A stretch of DNA of 64,000 nt, taken from contig NZ_BMMU01000016.1 in NCBI RefSeq assembly GCF_014646095.1, positions 120,017 to 184,016 on the forward strand. The letters are read 5' to 3'. This DNA comes from Streptomyces lacrimifluminis. Lineage in GTDB: Bacteria > Actinomycetota > Actinomycetes > Streptomycetales > Streptomycetaceae. The position numbers and the translations under genes were made by a program. The notes below the pieces were generated by a model. The model worked only from the letters and a program-made list of their open reading frames with translations, did no database searches and was not told where the DNA came from. Positions 32,944-43,200 of this stretch are shown piece by piece (position 1 is the stretch's first letter; the number at the start of each line of letters is the position of its first letter).

Positions 32944-34277
32944 GTGTGGACTGGCGGTTCCGGGCAATCGTGTCCGCGTGCGCCATGTCCGGCTACGGTA
33001 ATTACCTCAACCTGATCGCGCTGAGCCTGTTCTCCTACGACGTGACGGGTACCGCGTTCGGTGTCGGCGCGGTCATGGCGTTACGGCTGTTCTCCGGTTT
33101 CCTGGCCGGGCTCGCCGCGGGGGCGCTGTCGGCCAGGGTCGCCCGGCGGACCATGATGATCTCCGCGGACGTTGCCCAGGCCGCCGCCATGATCGTGCTG
33201 GCACTGTGCGTCTCGCGGGTGCCACTGTGGCTGCTCGCCTGCGCGGTCGTGGTCCTGGGCGCGGGTAACACGTTTTTCACCGTTGCACTGCGCAGCGCGG
33301 TCCCGGTCATGGTCGGCCAGGATGCCCGCTCCCATGCCAACGGGTTGCTGGTCACGGCACGATCTTTCGCCACAGTGCTCGGCTTCGCCTCGGCGGCGCC
33401 GGTCATCGGGCTGGGAGGCTATACCGCCGCCTTCGCCGTCAATGCGGCGAGCTTCGCGGTATCCGCCACAGCGCTGCTGGTCCTGCGCCCGCGCACGGAC
33501 GAGGCGGGAGCCGGCGACTCCGAGGAAGACGCGGAGCCCGACGGTCGGAGCAGCGCCGGGCCGCTGCTCCCCAGGTCGTGCCGTATCCGGGTACGGGACG
33601 CGATGGCAGGCGTGTCGACACTTCTCCTTGGCATGATCCTACTCAGGGGCACAGACGCTTTGGCCTCCGCTTCGCACAATGTGGCCTTGCCCGTGGTCGC
33701 GCACACCACTGCTCCGTCCGGCCCGGCGGTGTTCATGGCCCAGTTCTGGGTGGCGTGGGCGATAGGTACGCTCCTCGCCCACCAGGTGCTCAAACGCAGG
33801 CGGGACGCGGCACCGTGGGGCGAGCGCGCGTTCGCGGTCGGGACCTGCTTGATGTCGCTCTCCTTTGTGATCGCATTCGCGGGACTGCCCACTCCGGCAC
33901 TGATTGTGGCGGCTGCCTCGGCGGGATTCGCCGACGGCTGGACCGAGATCATCTACACCTCGCGCCTGCAGGCGGCCCCCGACCGGCAGCGCAGCCGGCT
34001 GTTCGGATGGTCCGCCACGGCGGAGCAGTCCGGGTTCGCGCTGGGAACGGTGGCGGCGGCCGCGGCTCTCGAGGTACTGCCAGCCCTGGCCGTCGTAACT
34101 GCCTTCCACAGCGCGGCGGTGTTCGCAGCCCTGTTTCTGCTGTTTGTCATCGCCACCCGCGGCGGCACGGCTGCGCCTTCGTCGTCCACCAGTGAAGAAG
34201 GCGGATCCACCAGTGAAGAAGACGGAGAGGACACACATGGAACGCGTACGGGGGCAAGGCCTCTGCCGAGGGCCTGA
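32925..34277 (+). CDS. MFS transporter, cluster gene (TTA codon)
   Basis: The 450-residue protein has about 12 membrane helices of the major facilitator type. It has the loop GALSARVARRTMMISADVAQA and NGLLVTARSFATVLGFASAAP, as in EntS-like exporters. A Ser/Glu-rich tail contains two copies of STSEExG encoded by a 21-bp tandem repeat. ATG at 32925 lies inside the transposase remnant, with AAGAAGGA 10 nt upstream contributed by it, so the start could be later (for example GTG 32943). Codon 53 is TTA (33081). The 3' end overlaps the synthetase gene by 41 bp, suggesting coupled expression and export of its product. Confidence 0.82.
   Translation: MGGQVGGVDWRFRAIVSACAMSGYGNYLNLIALSLFSYDVTGTAFGVGAVMALRLFSGFLAGLAAGALSARVARRTMMISADVAQAAAMIVLALCVSRVPLWLLACAVVVLGAGNTFFTVALRSAVPVMVGQDARSHANGLLVTARSFATVLGFASAAPVIGLGGYTAAFAVNAASFAVSATALLVLRPRTDEAGAGDSEEDAEPDGRSSAGPLLPRSCRIRVRDAMAGVSTLLLGMILLRGTDALASASHNVALPVVAHTTAPSGPAVFMAQFWVAWAIGTLLAHQVLKRRRDAAPWGERAFAVGTCLMSLSFVIAFAGLPTPALIVAAASAGFADGWTEIIYTSRLQAAPDRQRSRLFGWSATAEQSGFALGTVAAAAALEVLPALAVVTAFHSAAVFAALFLLFVIATRGGTAAPSSSTSEEGGSTSEEDGEDTHGTRTGARPLPRA
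34185..34226 (+). repeat. 21-bp tandem duplication in the exporter tail
   Basis: Two adjacent 21-bp units (34185-34205 and 34206-34226) differ at one base (GGCGGA versus GACGGA). They encode two copies of a Ser-Thr-Ser-Glu-Glu heptad, and the second copy supplies the GGAGAGG ribosome binding region of the synthetase gene. Confidence 0.85.
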
Positions 34278-37200
34278 GCCGGAGTACACCGAGGACGATC
34301 CGCGCAGTGCCGTCCAGGCGCTGCTGCGCGCTGCGGGTACCGGCTCTGACGCGGCGGTCGTCACCATCGCCCCGGACGGTTCCGCGACCGAGCTGCCGTA
34401 TCCCGAACTGCTGGCCCGGGCTCGCCGGATGCTCACCGGGCTGCGGGAGCGCGGGCTGCGCGCCGGTGACGTGCTGGTGCTGTGCGGACTGCCGCTGGAC
34501 GAGTTCTTCCCCGCCTTCTGGGCCGGAGTGCTCGGTGGTGCCCGGCCCATGGCCATCGCGGAGCACGCCGCCGAGGGCTCTGGGGCGCTGGAACGCCTGC
34601 TGCACGCCTGTACGTTGTTGGACCGACCACTGGTGCTCAGTGATGCGGCCGGGGCGGCGGCTCTGGCTCGGACGGCTCCGCAGCTGCGGGTCGCGGTTGC
34701 GCAGGACTGCCTGGCTGCCCTGCCTGCGGACGATCACACTGAGCCGACCGCATCCGACGTCGCGCTGCTGATGCTGTCCTCCGGCAGCACCGGTGTCCCC
34801 AAAGCCGCGCAGCTGACGCACGGCGGACTGGCGGACTTTGCCGCGAGCAGCCGACGCGTCCTGGACGTTGGCCCGGACGACACCATGGTGAACTGGCTGC
34901 CGGTCGACCACAGCGGCGCTTTCCTGCTGTACCACCTGCTCGCCGTCTTCGCGGGATGCACCAACGTCCACGCACCGACCGATCTGGTCCTGGCCGAACC
35001 GCTGCGCTGGCTCGACCTCCTCGACGAGTACGGGGCACAGCACAGCTGGGCGCCGACCTTCGCCTACCAGCTCGTCGCGGACGCGCTTGCGGAGCGGGCG
35101 GCGGGCGGCTGGGACCTCGGCCGTGTCAAAACCCTGCTCTGCGGGGGCGAACAGATCGTGCTGCCGGTGCTGCGTCGTTTCCTCGACGCGACGGCCGCGT
35201 ACGGGATCCGGGAAGGGCACATTGTTCCGGCGTGGGGCATGGCCGAGACGGTCACGGCCGTCACCTTTGGCCGGCTCGACCGGCCTGGCACCGTGCACCG
35301 CCTGCTCAAGAGCAGCCTGAGCGGCGACCTGATGCGGGCCGACGAACAGACACCCGAGCGCGACTGCGCCACCTTCGTCGCGGCGGGCTCGCCCGCGCAC
35401 GGGGTCACCCTGCGCATCGTGGACGACCGCGGCGATCCGGCGCCCGAAGGTCGGATCGGTCGGCTTCAAGTGCACTCGCCCGCCCGTCTGACCCCCGGTT
35501 ACGTGAACAACCCGGCGGCGGACGCGGGGGCCTTCCCCGGCGGACGTGACTGGCTGGACACCGGTGATCTGGCCTTTCTGGATGCGGGCCAGGTCGTGAT
35601 CACTGGCCGCCGCAAAGATCTGATCATCATCAACGGGCACAACATCTACTGCCACGAGATCGAGGAAGCCGCCACCACCGCCGTCGCCGGCATCCGGCCG
35701 GGGGAGGTCGCCGCCTGCGGCGTTCCGCACCCGGACAGTGGCACGGAGGAGTTGGCAGTGTTCTTCGTGAGCCGCGGTGCCCACGACGACGCGCGCATCA
35801 CACGGGAAGTGAAGGCGGCGCTGTTCTCCCGGCTCCGCCTCACCGCCGCCCATGTCCTGCCCGTCCCGCACGGCGAGTTCCCGAGGACGCCCGCGGGAAA
35901 GGTGCGCCGTACCGAACTCAGGGACCGCCTGATCGGCGGCGGGTTTCGGACGGCCACCACCCCGCGCGTCGCAGCGGACCCCGCCGAGTTGACGCAGGTG
36001 GTGCAAGAGGAGATAGCAGCCCTGCTAGGGCGCCGAGTGGAGGCGCATGCGCCGTTCTACGAACAGGGCCTGACGTCCGTGCTCCTCGTACGCCTGCGGG
36101 CGCGCCTTGAGTCGCGGTTCGCAAAGACGATCACGCAGACCGCGTTCTTCGAACATCCCACGGCCGCCGCGCTCGCCGCGCATGTGGCCGAAGCCGCCGG
36201 GGTGCCGCCGGTACCCGCCTACGCCAGTGCCGAGTCCGCCGACGCCTCCGAAAACATAGCCGCCCACCGCATCGCTGTCGTCGGACTCTCCGTGCGCTTC
36301 CCGGGCGCCGAAACGGTGGAACGGTTCTGGGCCAACCTTCGGGACGGTGTGGACAGCATCCGTGTCTTCGACGAGGAAGAGCTCGCGGCAGCCGGGCTGT
36401 CCCTGGAGCAGCGTCGCGCACCCGACCTGGTGCCTGTCGCCGGAGTCCTCGACGGCGTCGACGAATTCGACGCGGACTTCTTCGGGATGAGCCCCAAGGA
36501 GGCCGGGCTCACGCACCCCGCGCACCGGCTGTTCCTGGAGTGCTGCCACGAGGCGCTTGAGGGCGGCGGTTACGCTGCGGCTGAACCGGGCACCAGCATC
36601 GGGGTGTTCGCGGGTTCGGGCATGAACCTCTACGACCACCAGCAACCTTCGGCAGTCGGTGCCCCGTACGACGGGAGCGACCCCGCCGCCGGCATGCAGG
36701 CCGCCGTCGGGCAACAGCCGGACTTCCTCGCCTCCCGAGTCGCCTACCGGCTCGGGCTCACCGGCCCCGCCATCGGCGTGCAGACGGCCTGCTCCACCTC
36801 GCTGGTCGCCGTGCATCTCGCGATCCAGTCCTTGTTGAGCGGTGAGTCGGACCTGGCGCTTGCGGGCGCCGCCGCTGTGCACCTCCCCCAGGAGACGGGT
36901 TACCGCAGTCACCCTGGCTCCATCCTGTCACCCACCGGACGCTGCCGGGCCTTCGACGCGGACGCCGACGGGACCGTCGGCGGCAACGGCGTGGCCGCCG
37001 TCCTGCTGAAGCGACTCGACCGCGCACTGGCCGACGGTGACACCGTGCACGCGGTGATTCTGGGCTCCGCGGTCAACAACGACGGTGCGGAAAAGGTGGG
37101 CTTCAGCGCTCCCGGCGTCACGGGTCAGGTCGAGGTCGTACGCCAGGCCCTGCGCAGGGCGGCTGTCCCCGCGGACACGATCTCGTACGTGGAAGCGCAC

Positions 37201-40200
37201 GGGACCGGCACCAGGCTCGGCGATCCGATCGAGCTCGAAGCACTGAGCCGGGCCCTTGGCGAAGCCACACCCAGCACCGCCTTCTGCACCGTTGGATCAG
37301 TGAAGCCGAACATCGGGCACCTCGACAGCTGTGCCGGAATGGCCGGGCTGATCAAGACGGTCCTCATGCTGCGGCACCGCACGCTGGTGCCGACGCTACA
37401 TCTGACCCGCCCCAACCCCGAACTTGCTCTGGCGAACGGTCCGTTGGTGCTGGGCACCGAGCTGCGGCCGTGGCCGTCGCCGCACGGTGTGCCACGGCGG
37501 GCCGGGGTCAGCGCTCTCGGGGTCGGCGGCACCAACGCCCATGTGGTGCTGGAGGAGCCCCCGTCGCCGACAGCGCCCCTGGCCGCTGAGACTGACTTGC
37601 CCGTACTCGTTCCGGTGTCGGCCCGCGACGCGCAGGCTCTGGGCGAATTGACCGAACAGCTCAGGGACCGGCTGCGACAGCGGCCGGAACTCGCGGCCAG
37701 GGACATCGCGGCCTCCATGGCACTCGGCAGGCCACACCGCCCGACGCGGACCGCGGCTGTCGGCCGCACGGCCGAGGAACTCGCCCACGCCCTGCAAGGG
37801 CAGTCGGTACCGTCCGGTCCGCTCGGGCCGCTCGCGTTCGCCTTCTCCGGACAGGGCAGCGCCCGCCCCGGCATGGCGAGCGGTCTCTACGCCGCGTATT
37901 CCGCGGCCCGGCGCGCGCTCGACCGGTGCGAGGAGATCTATGCCGACGAGTTCGGCGGCACCCTGCTCCCGCTCCTGCTGGATGAGTCGGACCAGTCCGC
38001 CGAAGTCGACGTGTGGTCCACCGAGACGGCCCAGGCCGCCCTCTTCGCGCACCAGTCGGCGCTGGCCGAGGTGTGGGGCACCGCCGGCATCCGCCCCGCA
38101 CTGCTGCTCGGGCACAGTGTCGGCGAGTACGCGGCCCTGTATGCGGGCGGCGCCCTGACCCTCGAAGAGGGGCTGCGGCTCACCGCATGGCGCGGCAGGT
38201 TGATGCACACCCTCTGCCCGCCCGGCGGCATGCTGGCGGTCCGCGCCGACACGGCGGTCGCGCAGCGCATCGCACAGGCCGCTGGAGCCGAACTGGCCGC
38301 GGTCAACGGTCCGCACGCCCAGGTGCTCTCAGGCTCACCGCAGGTCGTCGAGAAGACGACGCGCCTCCTCGACCAGGAAGGACTGCAGTGGCGGGCGCTC
38401 GCCGTCGACCGGGCGTTCCACTCCGCCGCGGTAGAGCCGGCGCTGCGCGACTTCCGTTTGCACGCGGAGCGCGTGACGTACGAGCCGCTGCGCGTCCCAT
38501 TGGTCACCGCGGCCGACGGCGAGCTGCGTCCGATGGGATGGACCGTCGACGCGGACTACCTCTGCCGACAGGCGCGGCAGCCGGTCCGCTTCGATCTGGC
38601 CATGGCAGCCGCAGCGGAGCACGGGTGCGAGGACTTCGTGGAGATCGGTTCCCGGGACGCTCTCGCCGGCCTCGGCAGGCACTGCTTCCCTGGGAGCCGC
38701 TGGGTGAGCGGGCAGGGCCAGGGCACGCGAGCCGACCAGGTGAGCGGGCTCCTGACGGCGCTGGGATCGCTGTACCGCAGAGGCGCCGAGCTGGACTGGC
38801 GTGCGATCACAGAAGACGGAGGCAGGGTGCCGTTGCCGGGGCATCCCCTGCGGCGGCGCGAGGTGGCACCCCGGCCCGTCCTGCCGACGCAGGCTCCCGG
38901 GCGCCCCCGGCAACCACCGGCCACCCCCGCGGAGCCTGCCGCGCCAAGCGAACTACTTGATCTGGTACGGGAGCTGACGGCCGACAAACTCGGCAGCGAG
39001 GCGGGGGACGTCGCACCCGACAGCTCGTTCTTCGAGCTGGGCGCGGACTCCCTCTCCCTGATGGGCATGACGGCGGAGCTGGAGCGCCGGTACGGCGTAC
39101 GCATACCCATCAGGGAGCTGTTCTCCTCGGCCGACACCCCGCGCAAGCTTGCCGAACGCCTGGCGTCACTGCGGGGCGGCGCGACCGAAGCCCCATCGGC
39201 GGAGTCGTACGAGGAGACGGAGGTGACCGTCTCCGCACAGCGGCGTCTTCGGGAACCGGCGCCGGTTCCCGAAGACGCCGGTGAGCACCACGACCTGTTC
39301 GCTCAGCAGCTGAAACTGGCGGAGCAACTCGTCGATCAGGTGACCGGGGTGATCTCCCGGCAGCTTGACGTGCTCGCGTCCGCTTCGTCCGCCGCTGCAG
39401 TCGCTCCGGCCCTGGCACGGCGGACCTCAGCCGCCGTACCCGTACCCGTACCGCCGAAGGCCAAGCCGGAGCCTGAACCAGCTCCTGCGGTACGCCATCC
39501 AGCGGCCCTTGCGCCCGGATGCGACTTCAGCCTGTATTTCTTCGGCGACTACCCCGAGGACGCCGAACACGACAAGTACACGCTGATCATGGATGCCGCG
39601 GATTTCGCCGACCAACACGGTTTCCACGCCCTGTGGTTCCCGGAGAGGCACTTCAACTCCTTCGGCGCGCTCTTCCCCAACCCCTCCGTGCTCGCCGCCG
39701 CGCTCGCAGCCAGGACAAGCCGTATCCGGCTGCACGCGGGTTCCGTGGTACTGCCTCTGCACCATCCGATCCGGGTCGCGGAAGAGTGGTCGATGGTCGA
39801 CAACATCTCCGGCGGACGGGCGGGTCTGTGCTTCGCGAGTGGCTGGCACGCCACCGACTTCGCGCTCGCTCCAGAGCACTTCGGCCGGCACCGCGAGGTG
39901 ATGTACGAGCAGCTGGCCACCGTACGGCAGCTCTGGTCGGGGCAGCCGGTCACGGTGACCGCGGGCGACGGCAAACCTGCCGAGATCCGGCTGCATCCCC
40001 GCCCTGTGCAGGAACAGCCCCCCATGTACGTGGCTGTGGTGGGCAACCCGGACAGCTACCGTCAGGCTGCCGCCCACGACCTGGGTGTGGTCACCAACCT
40101 GATGACGCAGACCGTCGAACAGCTGGCGGAGAACATCGCCCTGTACCGGCGCACGCGCGCCGAGCACGGACTCGATCCCGCAGCGGGCAGAGTCGTGGTG

Positions 40201-43200
40201 CTGGTGCACACCTATCTCGGCGACAACGCCGAGCGGGCGCGGGCCGAGGCGTACCGGCCGTTCGTGTCCTACCTGCGCTCCTCGCTGTCGCTCTTCGACC
40301 AGGTCACCAACAGCCTTGGCTTCGAGGTCGACCTGGACAACACCTCCGAGGACGACGTGGAGTTCCTGCTCGGGCGCGCCTACGAACGCTACTGCGACTC
40401 CCGCGCGCTGATCGGCGACGAGCACACGGCCGCCGAGACGGTGCGTCGGCTGGTGGACGCCGGAGCGGACGAGATCGCCTGTTTCGTGGACTTCGGCGTG
40501 CCGAAGGAGAAGGTCCTGGCGGCCCTGCCCGCTCTCGACCGGGTTCGGCGTCGTGAGCAGCCCAGGGCGCGGCAGCGAGCGGCACTTGTGCCGAAGCGGC
40601 TGCCTCTGTCGCCGGCCCAGCGCCGCATCTGGTTCCTGGAGCGACTCCACCCCGGTACCAGCATGTACCACGAGCCCAAGGCGATCCGGCTGGACGGCCC
40701 ACTGAACGTGCCCGCGCTGCAATGGGCACTGCAACAGGTCGCGGACCGGCATCCGGCGCTGCGTACCGTGTTCCCGGACGCCGACGGCATTCCGTACCAG
40801 GAAATCCGTCCCCGGGCGCGCCTCGACTGTCCGGTCGACGACCACAGCGGGGTATCGGAGGAGAAGGCGCTGCGCGGCGTTCTGGAGACCGAGGGACGCC
40901 GGATCTTCGACCTGGGCACCGGTCCGCTGGTCTCGGCCCGGCTGCTGCGCCTGTCGGAGGAGCGACACCTCCTCTTCCTGCTGGCCCATCACATCGTCTT
41001 CGATTCGTCTTCCACAGCGGTGCTGACCCGCGACCTTGCGGCCTTTTACCGCTCCTGGCCGCACGGCGATACCGAACTGCCACCCCTGACCGGCGGGCAC
41101 GCGCCAGGTGAGCCCGATCCCGCGGAGATCGCCGCGTCCCTCGACTTCTGGCGGCGCCAGCTCAGCGGTGCCCCGGAACTCTCGCTGCCCACGGACCGGC
41201 CACGCCCGCCGGTCAGGTCGGGGGCCGGGGCGAGCCTCACCCACGCGCTGGACGCCGAACTCGTCGGCAGGATACGGGCGTTCGCCGCCGGACATCGAGC
41301 CACGGTCTTCATGACGCTGACCGGAGCCATCGCGGCGGTGCTCGGCCGCTTCAGCGGACAGGAGGACGTGGTACTCGGCACCGCGGTCGCCGCCCGGCCC
41401 TCCGACGCAGAGCACCACGTCGGCCTGTTCCTCGACACCGTGGCCATGCGCCTGGACCTCTCCGGCGACCCTGACTTCCCGACACTGCTGCACCGGGTGC
41501 GGGAGAGCAGCACGTCGGCATACGAACACCGCGCCGTCCCCTTCGACGAGTTGGTCGGCACGCTGAACCCGCGCCGCGACCCGAGCCGCAATCCGCTCTT
41601 CCAGGTGTTGGTGGAGTACGAGAACGAGAGCGAGGTGGAGTTCGACCCGCCCCGGTTGACGGCCGCACTGCTGGACATGCCGAGCGAACGCGCCCCCTTC
41701 GACCTCAGCGTGTATCTCACTCACCACCGTGACGGTGTGCGGTTCATGGTCGAGTACGACACGGCCCTGTTCGACGAGAGCACGGTGCGCCGCTTCGTGG
41801 ACTACGTCGAGCAGACGCTGCGCCGTGCCCTCGACGCTCCCGGCGCGCCGTTGCGCGAACTGACCACGGTCACCGATACCGACCGGACGGCCCTGGTACG
41901 GCTGGGACACCGGAACGCACCACTGCCCGACGCCGAGGACACCCTGCACGGGCTCTTCGAACAGCAGGCGCGACGCACGCCGGACGCCGTCGCGCTGGTG
42001 AGCGGTGAAGCGAGGCTCAGTTACGGGGAGTTGGGCACGCGCGCGGTAAGGCTCGCCCGGCAACTGCGCACCAGGGGTGCGAAGCGCGGAGAGCGCGTGG
42101 CAGTGCTGCTGCCCCGCGGGACGCAGCTGATCACCGCGCTGCTGGGGGTACTCAAGAGCGGCGCCGCGTATCTGCCCCTGGACCCGTCCGTGCCCACCCC
42201 GCGACTCGCCGCCCTCCTCGACGACGGCGGACCCGTGCTGCTGCTGACATCCGATGACCTCCTCACCCGGCATCCGGACCTCGCCGCCCGGCGGCCTGTA
42301 CACCTGGTGGACGATGCGGGTGACTTGGACGAAGCGGACGACGTCCTGGACGACGGAGCGCGGTCGGAGGACCCGGCGTACTGCATCTACACCTCGGGCT
42401 CGACCGGCCGTCCCAAGGGCGTCGTCGTGCCCCACCGCGGACCGGTCAACCTCGTCCGCGGGCATGTGGCACGGCATCCCGCGCTGCGCACCCTGCAGTG
42501 GACCTCGCCCGCGTTCGACGTCAGCGTGCAGGAGATCTTCACCACGCTGGCCTCCGGAGCCGCGCTCGTGCTGATCGACGACGAGGTACGACACGATCCG
42601 GCGGCCGTCGCGGAGGAGGTCCGCAGCCACGACGTGCAGCGGATTTTCATGCCCTGTACGCCGCTGAAGTACCTGATCGGGACCGGCCCCGAACTGCCCT
42701 CCCTGCGCGAACTGTTCTCGGCGGGCGAGGCACTGCAGCTCACCGACGCGTTCCGTCGTTTCCTCGCCGCGCACCCGCAGTGCGCCCTGTACAACCAGTA
42801 CGGTCCCACGGAGACCTCCGTCATCGTCACCTCGCACCGCGTGGACCCCGGTGGCGAGGAGTGGCCGCCGATCGGTACCCCGGTGCCGGGGGCGCGGATT
42901 CTGCTGCGGGACGGCGCCGGGCGTGAGGTGCCGGTGGGCGCGGTCGGCGAGATCCATGTGGGCGGTGCTCCGGTCGCACACGGCTATCACGCGCGGCCCG
43001 CGGAGACCGCCGGGGCCTTCCTCGACGACGCTGCCGGATCGGTGCTGTACCGGACGGGTGACCTCGGACGCTGGCGCACGGACGGTTCCCTCCAGTACTG
43101 CGGCCGAGCCGACGACCAGGTCAAGATCCGCGGCCACCGGGTCGAACCCACCGAGGTCCTCAGGGCGCTGACCGCGCTTCCCGGCGTTCGCGACGCGGCT

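Noticed and set aside
34144..34236. Earlier in-frame start for the giant synthetase
   Set aside because: It would overlap the exporter gene deeply, and ATG 34237 has a good ribosome binding site and begins just before the conserved ligase domain.
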